From: Trogon surrucura | Taxonomy: Eukaryota; Chordata; Aves; Trogoniformes; Trogonidae | Direction: 5' to 3' | DNA length: 64,000 nt | Assembly: GCA_020746105.1 (NCBI GenBank) | Contig: CM036621.1 | Span: forward strand, 49,882,264 to 49,946,263 | Shown: piece by piece, positions 25,381 through 36,490 of the stretch | Position numbering within the stretch: the first letter of the stretch is position 1 | Layout of the letters: every line of letters begins with the position of its first letter | The notes under the pieces: model-generated | The model's input: the letters and a program-made list of their open reading frames with translations, nothing else | Told to the model about the DNA's origin: nothing | Databases searched by the model: none | Made by a program: the position numbers and the translations under genes

Positions 25381-27429
25381 GGGCACAGGGCACGCTGCAG
25401 CAGGGAGAGCAGTCTTGCCCCACTCTCTCTTTGGGCTACCGGTAGGTTGTTTTTAAGCTTTTTTTGGGGTAGTAACTACAGGGGGATGTCAGATCTTTGC
25501 TTGCACTCCACGTGCATTTTACTACCATGAATTCAGTGAAATGAGATCTACTATGTGCCCACGAGGACAATCCTCAGGTTCTGCTTTAGCATCTATAGGA
25601 TTATAATTGAACATATGCAACACTAGAACTCTGAATGCCTTTTTTTTTTCTTTTTTAAGGTAGGTTTCAGGTTTTTGGGACACAGCTAATACATGAGGAA
25701 AAACGATATTGTGCTGTTCAGTACAAAAGACTTTAAAGCAGTTAACCAGGAAGGAATTTAAGCAAATGATCGTATTAACACATTGCAATTAACTCTGCTG
25801 GACTGCCTGTCTTACTCTTCTAGTAGAAAGGTTTTACTGTTTTAATTTGTTACCTAGTGCAGCCTCCTACCTCTTGCAATATGAGTCGATTCGACACTGA
25901 ATCACAAAATGTATGGCTACATTTCTAAAAGTGCTGTTTTATACTTAGGTTCCTACACCCAACTTCAACAGAAGTCTCATTTTCTAGTTAAGTGTAAGGA
26001 GGGAAAGCTTAGATCTTTGAAATGCTCCCCGCATAAAGATGTGCTTTATTCTCAGTACTCAGTGGTAAACTCTTCTGATATTTTTGCCAGTTCACGTAAG
26101 GGATTTTTTTTTCCTCTTAAAATATGGTCATAAATTTGTGTACAGAGGATACTTGGAAATCACCCAGGATTTCCCAGGAAACTTTCCAGAGAGATTTGTC
26201 ACTGCTGTTTTATAGTAAATTACCCTATCTGGAAGTAGGTTTTTCCCAAAAAAAAATCCTAGTAGAAGCACCAATTTCAAGTGATGTGCAGCCTGGGAAG
26301 TAACTCTGATGGAACAGTAAATAGGTGTGCAGACTAAATAGTCCCCAGAATAACAAATAGAGAAACTGAGCGAAGTCTGCTGCTCTGTATCTTGCGTGGA
26401 CTAAGGCAGCGTGTCGGTAATAGAGCGCCTATTTCATTTGTACTCGTGGGACAGAGCAGCATCACAGCAGTCACAGCGTCCGATTAATCAGGAGAAATGC
26501 TTCATTTTAACTGAATTTTAGCAAAAAGCCTACTATGGAAGGGCGAAATTATTAGGAATATGAGCAAATGCTCTCTGGTGGGCACAGTAGTTTTGCGTTG
26601 TTAAAAACAATTAAACTTCTCAAAGAAGCTGTCCCTTGCATATCAAAAGTATATGCCGAACAAAAAAGGCTGAGATCTTCGGATATACATTTAGCTGGGA
26701 CAGATGTTACACGTAGTCTCACTGGAAGGCGAACTCCATCTTGGCTTTCCTTGTCATGGTGAAGAGAGTTTAAACACAGTGTTTTTTTAAGAAAAGGTAA
26801 TTAAAACATTCACAGGAAGGGACTTGAGCACTGCTGTAGAAATAACCAGGCCTCCCTGTCAATGAAAACTAGCGCATTACTTTGTCTCTATTTGATTTCA
26901 AAGAGACAAGTTACCCGCCAAAGGTTATGAAAATCTAAGTCTCCTTGGTTGGGAGGTCTGCAGGCTCTTTTTCCTCAGTCAAATTTCTGTTTTCATACAG
27001 AAAATAGCACTGATGTGTTTTGCACCGATACGAGATTCAAAGAAGGGTAACTCATACTGAAACTTCTGCGCAGCACTTCCGTGCTGAGGCGGTAAAGGAG
27101 AGTTATTGTGCAGGGAAGCTTCCAATTAAGCAGAAAAAGGAGCTTGTTTGCTTTTTGAAATAACACCTGACATATACACAGTAAAATATGAAAGCTATTG
27201 GTGGAAAGTTAATCAGTTCATTTGCCTGGTTTCAGGTTGTATCAGCTAGACAGCGTTCGTAACTTGTGCTATGAGGACTTCGGCGAGCGGCCATATATTC
27301 AAGATACCTCTGAAAGGACCGTGTCTGCGAAATAACCCTGACTCTGTTGGTCCATTTCACCTTTCATCTCAGTATTGTTTACGCAATAGGAAGTTAACTT
27401 GTGCACTTTTGATACTGGTGTAGCTAAAG

Positions 27430-27620
27430 AGCAGTAATATTTCATTATTATTTTTCCTGGAGGAGACATAGCTCTCATGGATGCATATTAAACAATGAAC
27501 TGTCAAGTTTCAGTGGTGTTTTAATGTAATTCAGAAGTAAATATTTATAGTCATAGCTTTTAATTAATACTTTATTTAACTTTAAAGTGATAAAACCCCA
27601 TGGATTTATTTATTAATTTG
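27430..27620. promoter_or_regulatory. Candidate conserved non-coding element
   Basis: AT-rich, repeat-free block with TTAATTAA at 27560-27567, ATGCATATTAAACAATG and TTTATTTATTAATTTG. Homeodomain/POU-like cores are dense. Conservation is not demonstrated. Confidence 0.3.
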
Positions 27621-30600
27621 AGGGCTGTTCTCTGGCACAAGCCCCTCTTCCTAAGCCTTTGGGAAAGGTAATACTTTGCAGCTCTGGCTTACCCTAGCTT
27701 GTCCATTCCTGAGGTAACTTTAGATAATTAAATTCCCTGTGCTGGAGAACAAGGCTTTTTGGACATTCTTGGTTTTGTCTGGCTTTCTTAAATCTTAAAT
27801 CTGGAGATGAAAAGAAACATCTTTTTTATTTGGTTAGCTGTTCCTTCTCCTCTTCCCACTCAGAAAGTTTTTTTTTTTTCCTCTCTTTTTTTTCTTTCTA
27901 ATCACTAAAGTTTGAGGTTTTCCTGCACTGCTTTAGCTCTAAAATAAAGGTTTAAAACTTGAGTGGACTAAAAATATTTTGCAGTTACATTACAGTCACA
28001 TAGTTTCCAGTGCTGTAAAGCAAAAAGCTTGCTTAGTCACCTTTTGCTACATGTTCTTATTTTAATAAATCAGTATAAGCATATAGGGTCATACAAATGG
28101 TGAAAACCACACCATGCTTATAATTGCCATTACCCTCTTTTATTCGTGTGTGCCACCTACTTCATAGGTCTATAGTTTCTGGTATGTCTGTGTTGCCATC
28201 ATCCTGAAAGATAGGAAAACATTTTAAACACAGTCAGGGACTATCGTGTAGAGGAGAAAGGTGTTTAAAGACTTTTTGTGAGTGGATGTTTAGTTTGAAG
28301 AATGATTAATTTCAGTCAATGAATAAAACCTTTTAGTTTTCGCAGAAGAGTAAGGGAAATGAATAAGGATGCCAAGATATGCTTATTTTGTTGTTAGGAA
28401 GTGATAATACCAGGGAACTCCTTACAAACCTACCAGGAAAAGGCAGCAGGGGAAATAACTGGAAAACAGTCCTCTCAAGGCACTGCAGTGATAAAGAACG
28501 CTGGTTTGCTAGTATCTGGACTGGGCGTCACGTAGCACGGTTCTTGGAAAACCGGCAAAATCTTCTTATTATTCAGTCTTTACATTTTTTGTGCACCCTT
28601 CTATTGGATAACGGTCTCTTAGATTAGCTGTGCTAAATGTAAAATCAATAGCGTGAAGGTGTGACTAAAATTAAAAGTTATCCCACAAGCCTGCGGCTTA
28701 AATGAGGAGCAGGAATTGAATGACTGGACAAAAGTATAACAAACAGATGAAAGCAGCTATTTACTGAGACTTAAGCCAGTAGAAAAAAAAAATGAATTCA
28801 TGCTGGCTTTAAATAGATACAAAGGTTATTTAAGGTAAAATGTGCTATTGGAGCAGATTCTGTCTGTTGCAAGAGAGAAGCAGACTCTCGGTGACTTGGT
28901 GGTGAGCATTTTTGTGTCATCTTTGCCACCCAGCTGTGGTGCAGTGGCTATTGAATTCCTCGCCACAGGCGTTCAGTATCTTTTCAACTGCCGGTTTACC
29001 TAGGATGCTGCCTCCAAGATATCAAATATAAGTGGGTGAGGTAGCGAGTAAGACATATTAACTGTGTAGTTTTAAATACAGAAGGAGTAAAAGGAAAGAC
29101 TTCAGACTCTGTGAGAACTTGCTACCTCCTTTAGTGTTGTCATGCTGAAACTGAAGCTATCATTCCTGAATACTGAGAAACGTGTCAAAGGATGGGGTTT
29201 TGCCTGTGTTCTCAGACAGCGAAAGCAAAACAGAAAAGAAAAAAAAGTGTATTTTTCTACTGCAGGCTCTTTACATACCTCTGTTATGGACATTTCAAAA
29301 TGATATAGAAGAAGATAATGGCTAATCAGATTCTTTAAGTATGGCGTAGGAGTTTGAAAGGGAAACCACAAACTCTGTATCAATTCCAATAAGCTCGTGT
29401 TCAGTGTGTTTAAGGAAGAGCTTTATGCTCTGATTTTTCTTTTATCATTACTCCATAACGTCCTTGGCAAGATTATAGGAACCTTAGTGTCTTCTCCAGT
29501 GCATCTGCAGTGGTTTCAGATGTAATTTCCAGCTCATGCACGTGAAGTGAAGTTGCAGAGGTATGGCAAAGATATGGCACACCTGCTTTCTGCTGCCCTC
29601 TTGGCAGGGCTGTAATGCTGGCAGTGATTTAAACCGCTGAAGCAAGAATTGCTTGTAGAGCTCTCTTGCTTCCTCTCTTTCCATTTGAATCTACAGACAT
29701 GTTTTGGTCTTTACACTAGGCACCTGGACTACTTTGACAAATACATAGCATTCATTTTGTCCAGCAAGGGAGTAATCATTTTAAAGCAATTGAAAAAGGC
29801 TTTGGAGGGATGTGACAGATCACAAAACGTGTTTGTTTTTCACAAGATCTGTGCTTCAGGCCAGAGAACTCAACCTCAGAAAGTCCCACTAGGATGTGAC
29901 CAAGATTCTGTAATAGGTGATGCACTGATAAAATGAATGAGGCTGCTTAAATCTGAAATCTGATGTTCAAGACCTTGCTGAACTGGGGCCCTCCTTGGTG
30001 AATACATTCTGGCATCCAAAGCCCAGCTGCAGTAAAGAGCTTAGGCAACTGGCCCGCACAAGTATATGCTTGTGCCCTATTGATTTGCACAGTGGGACAT
30101 ACGCAGATGATTGGAACTCACTGCTGGCCCAAGAATGCTCGAACAGACTGACTGTCACCAGCAAATATTGACATAGAGTATGGTTTTGATAATTTTTCAC
30201 GAAACCTGGGTGAATTTGTCAGGGTTTTTCCTCTAAATAATAACATTTAAAAAAAAAAAAAAAGTGTTTGTTTTTTGTGGACCAGATCCCTGCTGTCCAG
30301 GGCAAACATGAAGGATTAACATTAAAATAAGGATTGGGTTTTTTTTTTGTGTGTGTGAATGCATGGAGTGAAGGGAGGGGATAAGGTGTAGACTTTTTGT
30401 TGTTTTTTGTTGCTTTTTTTAAAGTGAAACAAGTCTTTTCAATTAGTTTTATTTAGAGCACAGATTTGCTCTTCAGTGGTGTAAGATTGCATTTATTCTG
30501 TTCATACCATTCTAGCAATGCAAAGCGTCCTTTAAAAAGGGGTTTCAATTAAAGTATAATGCAAGCAAAAGCTTTGGTTTGAAGCAAAGACCTTAACATC

Positions 30601-30989
30601 TGTCCAAATCCAATTGCTATGATCAGTTGTAAATACTCATATGGATTGGACCTACACTAAAAATAAGTGCAAAACCATAGAGATAAATACTGCGAAACCA
30701 CAATTATGGATCTAAGTTTTGAGCAGAGCTCATCTTCTATGAAGGATAAAATCTCTGAGGTGGAGAACTTTAAGAAAATCAGGCTCTGTTAATCACCTCG
30801 AGAAAAGAGCCTCAAATTACTGTTGGAGGCTTTGCCCATTGTGCAAAAGAAACGACTTCTTTAGCAAGTGCTGTGTGTTGGTGGGGACTGTACCTATGCC
30901 AGATGGCATGGTTAAAAAGAGCGGGATAATGGGCCTCCTGCGTCTTCCAAGGGTTCTTGACAGCTTTCTGCCTTCCATTTCCCTTCCAG

Positions 30990-31157
30990 GCGAACGCCCC
31001 TTCCACTGTAACCAGTGTGGAGCTTCTTTTACCCAGAAGGGGAACCTACTGAGGCACATCAAGTTGCACTCTGGGGAGAAACCGTTCAAATGTCCCTTCT
31101 GCAGCTATGCCTGCCGACGGAGGGACGCCCTCACAGGACATCTCAGGACGCACTCCG
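30990..31157 (+). CDS. IKZF2: IKZF2 (Helios) coding exon: zinc fingers 2 and 3
   Basis: This 168-nt exon encodes residues about 137-191, the core DNA-binding fingers. ZF2 runs Cys142-His162 ([21 protein letters not shown]) without its last residue split; ZF3 runs Cys170-His190 and contains [17 protein letters not shown]. Both have the C-x2-C-x12-H-x3-H spacing, joined by the standard SGEKPFK linker. In the Ikaros family these two fingers make the essential contacts with the GGGAA core. The acceptor is CCCTTCCAG and the donor CCG|GTGAGC; introns on both sides are phase 1. The residue before the first ZF2 cysteine is His (codon 31004-31006), as in Helios, where Ikaros has Gln; CPFCSYA in ZF3 also fits Helios. 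The 168-nt size matches the equivalent ZF2-ZF3 exon of Ikaros. Intron sequence immediately upstream happens to be open in the same frame. Confidence 0.97.
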
Positions 31158-33169
31158 GTGAGCTTGCCTTGCCTTCTCTTTCCTCGTGTTTTTCTCCTGT
31201 GCAATCACTGTTGGAGTGAAGCAGGTTGTGAAGATAACTGTGTTCCTGGTGGCTCTGTGTCTGTACCATCCTCTTCAGATAGCACAGCTCTGAACTTTGG
31301 GAAAGCAATGATGCGAACCAGGAAAGTTGTGGTTCAGCCACACCTCTCCTTTTGTGTAACCGAGCTCCACTTGCTGATGCTATCACATTTCCCTTTGAAT
31401 GTCTCTTTGGGTGTATCCAGGCTCTGCTGGCAGATTATTTTGACACTCTCAGCCGCAAAGTGGCTGCAAAATTCCAGAGATTGAAGAGAATAACTGTGTG
31501 CTCTTGGAAGCCTCTCTTGCAGTTCATACCCATTTCTTCATCTAATAAATGCCATATGCTGGTGGAGTTCATGCTTGTTCATCTTCTAAAAACCTTCTAA
31601 TTACATGGCAGACACAGCACTCACCCTAGTGCAGAAGGTGGCAGAGAGAGATTTGGGTTGTCTTGCTTTGCTACTTGATAGAGTTTCTTGAGATGTTCTA
31701 AAGAACTGCTTGTTGTACAACTCATTGTTAGTAGTCACATTGGTAGCCCTGATGATTAGGATCAGATGTGTTTCTAGTCTCTGTACGCCACGCCAAGGGG
31801 CCACGTTCTGCAACTTACTCATTTGTGTAGGACTCTTGAGTAAGATCTTAACTTGCTTAGTTTATCTCTTAGGCTGTTCACCTTTTGTGCCCAGGCCACT
31901 TACAGGAGACTCTGTTTTTCATTGCTGAATGAACAGAGATAATTGGGCTGGTTGCAAGTAACAACATTACAGATGAACTTTACTGAGGTGTTGGGAAATG
32001 GGTGACTACTGAAACGCAGTGGTTGAAGCGCAGCTGCAAACTGAAACCCTGTGTGTGAAAATGTAATCATGGAGCTTCCTGACTCTTTCTACACATTTCT
32101 TCTACAGGGTCAACCTCACTTGAGTAAAAGTTTCTCATTTAGGAGCATTAGGTTGGTCTTAGGATACAGAGTTACCTTGACATTTCCAAGAATCAGGAAG
32201 GATGAGCCAGTAAGCTTCTCCAGGTGGACTTTGGAGTACATGGGAGGCTGTACTGATGCAAACATATTGCTGACCGAAAGCGGCAACGCAAGTGTGGGAC
32301 TAGGCTGAGAGAGGATTCCTCGAGAGTTGTCAGCGAAGAGGGTTTGGTCCGAAAGTCAGAAGGGAAAATGTCTGTGGAACTGTGAGGTGCAATATTCACA
32401 TATCTGATCATACATAACTGTAGTTTCAACTCAAAATTTAGTAAAAAGAAAATGCAATAAAAATATTCACAATTAAAGTAAAAAAGGGAGTTGTGACATA
32501 AAATAGCCCACATTACAAAACATGAACATTGCGGTTGAGGATTGTTTTCATAATATGAATATAGGTTTTGTTACCTAGATACAGCCATTGATAGAGATTG
32601 TTCGTTCTTCCTGTGTGAAAATACATGGGTGATATATCTGCTTTTTGCTAGAGGAAGAAATGTAAAGGTGTGGGATTTTCAGAAGGCACCTAAGCTGCTT
32701 ACGCACATGAGCTCCCCTGAAGCTCCTTCCCTAACGGACTTAGCTGTGCTCCATTTGTAATTTTGTGTTTTGTTTTCAGTGGACGAAGTATCACCCCTCT
32801 AAGCAACTGCAACAGTTTTCAGCAGAGGGTCTGCAGGAACAGAGAAGTGCTCCCACAATACTCTTACAGGCAATTCTTAGAGCAGCACTCACAAATGAAG
32901 AGTTAAAAACCTGAGATATTGCACTAAAACCTGGCACTCGCCTGCCTGACGGTGAAATGCCAATCTGAACATGGGCATGGAAGTTAAAGGTGTCTTTCTG
33001 TCTCTATCATGTAGGCAGGCTTGGTTGGTTCAGGTGTAAGCTAGGTGCTTGGAGCAGATGGGTAGGTGTTCCCTAGAGGGTTGAAGCAGTTTCGTATCAG
33101 TGTATAATACAAGCGTTTTCTGCTTTAATAAAGCGTATATCAAAGTCTGTAAGTAGGCCTTGAATGTAT

Positions 33170-33230
33170 AGGAAATCTAGTCAACCTCCTCAAAGGTCTT
33201 TCCCATCCAAAATTACTCTATGAATGTTTA
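33170..33230 (+). mobile_element. CR1-like 3' fragment, degenerate
   Basis: GGAAATCTAGTCAACCTCC, then CAAAGGTCTTTCCCATCC and ACTCTATGAA resembles the CR1 3' terminus (a rule of the type CTAGATGAYCTTTAAAGGTC...CCAACC...ATTCTATGA). It is short and diverged, so the assignment rests on order and spacing of these blocks. Confidence 0.6.
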
Positions 33231-33400
33231 CCTCATCTGCTGTTGCTGACTAGAAAAGATATCAGGTAAAATATAGAAAGAAAAGATTGAAAATTATTTT
33301 GAGTTATGAGACTTCAATCCAGTTTATATCTGGTACACTTAGTGTCTAAATTGAAGTGAGTCTGAATGTTTCTGCATTTTTAAGAGGAAAGCTCTTTAGA

Positions 33401-33475
33401 TCAGATCCTTAACTGATATAGGTTGGAATTAATCCTATAAGCACTGCTGTTTTGCACCAGCTAAGAATCTAGCAC
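33401..33475. repeat. Degenerate palindromic repeat (CACCAGCTAAG type)
   Basis: AGATCCTTAACTGATATAGG on the left and TTTTGCACCAGCTAAGAATC on the right are degenerate inverted arms around AATTAATCCTATAAGCACTG. The pattern matches a reptile/bird palindromic repeat whose arm reads about TTTACACCAGCTGAGGATCT. Likely a non-autonomous DNA element relic. Confidence 0.55.
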
Positions 33476-36439
33476 ATGATTTCATAAATGCCAGACCAAT
33501 TTCCCTTTTTATGTTTTATGTCCTTTTCCTCCTTAAAGAAGACAGTGCTATTAATAGTAAAAAAAAAAAACAGCCACCACTGTTTTTTCTTTCCCAAGAA
33601 GGTTTTAAACTACTGATTGTTTTTTTTTATGAAGGACAGAGTATGCAAGAAAGAAATTGGAAAATATTTTTTTGCATCTTTTTTTTTTTCCTTCCAGCTA
33701 GTTTTATCTGTGAATTTGAAAGCATTTTTGTTTGTGCCACCACTTAGTCAGCTACACGCTCTCACTATTGCCAGTTAGTCAATTTTTCCTGTGCTCAGTG
33801 CAGGGTTTTCATATAGTAAGGCAGGAAAGATAAAAAAAATAAGGAAATGTAATTGCAAACAGAAATTAGCCGAAGCATCTCAGAGGTATTTGAAATAGCT
33901 GAAACTTAAAATAATTCATGATAGCTCTTTTTTTTTGGCTTTGGATGGACTTCTGTTCTTGCTTTTTAGTATTATTTTCTATTTATTTGGAAATATTTCT
34001 AAGCATCATAATCCACATTTTGCCTCCTCTTCTTGTGCAGAGTAATATCTTGCTATGTAAGTGTTCCCAGGATGAGTGGTTAACAAAATATTACTTTGCA
34101 TCTGTAATGCTGCTGCTGTTTAACCCTAAGTAATTAAGGGCTTAGCTTGGAGTAGTTTACTCCTGCAATTATTTGCCTTTTACTGACATATGGAGTTCTG
34201 ATGAACTTTGTGTCTATATTTTCCTCCCACATGCAGCTGCTTTGATTTCAGGAATATAATGATGCCTTCAGGACATCAGTAGGATAATGCCTGGGGAGAG
34301 ATTCATGCACAGAATTACACTGAGTGGGCATGAGCCTTAAGGTACTTACAGGACTTTCAGATGTTGGTTTTGGAATTAACCCAGCTGGTTCCACAACACA
34401 GATAGTGCAGAAGTGGTGCCTGGATGGGCTTCCAGGACGTGAGTGTGGGGACAAGGCTGCAGAGAGCCAGGGCAAAAATTGTAGCCCCTTCCTGCAGGAT
34501 GCACTTGACAAACCAGGAGGGATTGGCTTCACCTTGCCTAGCTTTTGCTGTTTTTAAGGAGGACATCATGCAGGTAAAGCCAGTCTCCTGGTGTCAGTCA
34601 CAGAGTACCTGTTATCTCACCCTGAGATGCACCCGTCTTCTCCATCATCTCTAGAATTGCACGACAAGACAAAAGCAGAGGCAAAATGAATGAAGTGGAT
34701 TCTACTGTAGGCAATTAATGAACAAAACCCAGAGGTTTTATGGAAAATAGTTGATCTGACAGATGAATCTGACTGTTAAAGCTCCTAGATGTTGATCTCT
34801 CTACTTTGAAAGATAAGACATACAAGTTGATGCTGTCTTACCCTGAACAGCCAGGAACCCCCAAATGGACACCTAAATTTATGCTGTGTTTTGACATGAA
34901 TTTTTCGTGTCTAAAACAGAGCCAAGTCGACCCTCCTCTCATAATGCTGTTGTAGACGCAAATGCTTTGATAGTTCTTAAAGAAGTCAAGGCTGCAATGT
35001 TGAGTGATCTGGAAGAGCCCAGAGAAAACATTAATGCATTAGTTTTCAGAGCAGAGCTTGGGCAGTAAGCCCTAAGTGAAGGATAGCATCACTTGCTAAG
35101 GGGAAAGCAAAACGCAGAACGGATTTTGATTAAGTGAGCACCGTCCTTCTATTCTTCGCATTAAGCAAGGGTGGTCCTGTGGGCAAATTGTGTTGTGATT
35201 TTTTGTTATTAAAAGACTGTCTTGTCATGCATACACACAAACTGGCTGCATGAAGTGTTCTCAGGTGACCTTAATTCTGGAGTTTCCTGATTTTTCTCTT
35301 TATCTTGGCAACTTCAATCACATGCCCTTACTGTGTGAGTATATGAGTGGTATTCCTTATGTGAAAGCAGTTTTGCTGTTTATTTCTTCTGAAAAAAAAC
35401 GAGTAGTCAGATCATTATTTTCTCCCTTCACAGAAGCTTTTCCTCACAATAAGCTTTAAATTTGCTTCCAAGCTACTTCTTTCCTGTTTAGAAAATGCTT
35501 TTCCCCCCCTCCTTTTCTGCTTTTAATAAATACTTACTTTTTCCTCCCTCACTTCTTCCTGCATTGCTGCTGTACATTGTTACTGCCCAGCTCCTTGATA
35601 GCACTGAACTAATGGTATCATTTTATTTGCAAAAGAAAAGCAGTGAAGCATTTGTTTTGAAAAGAAAGGCTTAGGCAAAAACTCCCAAAAGCACAATCTT
35701 AGCAAACTATGAACAGTGCCCAAGATAAAAGGCATGTATAATTAAAGAGGTAAATGCCCTGTTCATGGAAAGGTAGTTTAGTAACTTTTTCTGTGTTTCT
35801 TTGCTTGCCAGTCTGTCTTTCTCATCTCTTCTCCTCCATAAGAACTTCCTTCTTAGCTCCTCCAGTGTGGTCGCGAGCCACTCGAGATGTTCTGCACGCC
35901 TGCAATTGTATGGCTGTTGTCAGCAGAACTGACAAGTGGTATCTGTGCGTATGACTCTACGCAGAGGCAGAAGGAACTTGCTTCCTAATTCTGACTCAAT
36001 ATGTGTTGGGAAGAGTCATCGCACCTGTGATCATCTCAGTCCAGGTGAAGAATTGGATGAACAAGCACAGTGCTGAAAAGCCCAATGTTTGTGCATGAAG
36101 TCCTGGCTGGCAAAAGCCAGTGAGAATTACTGAAACAGTGGCAAGGATGATTATTAACAATAATGAAGAGTCAGTGTTTTAAACTACTTTTTTCATCTTG
36201 AAAAGAGTTTTACCACTATTAACATCCCTACTCTCCAAAGGCTGAGTATCTACTCTGTAACCATGTTTTTGAGGATGGAAACATCGTAATTAGAAGAATC
36301 TTGGGACCTGAAATTCTCATTACACTCTGAGCTAGACTGAATCAAATGCATTGTGAATGGGGGGGAAAAAAATTAAATGTGAACAAGTAGGACACTGCCT
36401 GTGAAAAATGAAGCAAGTATGTGAAGAGGTGAGGGGATA

Positions 36440-36490
36440 TTTTGCATACAAATCCCAGCTCTGCAAATAGATTAGCTAACAACATCTTCC
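36440..36490 (+). mobile_element. Weak MIR-like fragment
   Basis: CAAATCCCAGCTCTGCAAAT followed by AGATTAGCTAAC resembles the MIR stretch CGAATCCCGGCTCTGCCACTTACTAGCT. Too short to be sure. Confidence 0.35.

Larger units (their letters stand above)
21567..30989 (+). other. IKZF2: IKZF2 intron between the ZF1 and ZF2-ZF3 exons
   Basis: This 9,423-nt phase-1 intron runs from GTAAGC to CCTTCCAG. It holds a degenerate palindromic repeat at 22563-22700, an octamer motif at 23367, a MIR-like piece at 25270-25380 and an AT-rich candidate regulatory block at 27430-27620. The last 100 or so bases before the acceptor are open in the Helios frame with two in-frame ATGs. A 172-codon minus-strand open frame at 23777-24295 has no recognisable domain. 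I see nothing else that supports a gene. Confidence 0.9.
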
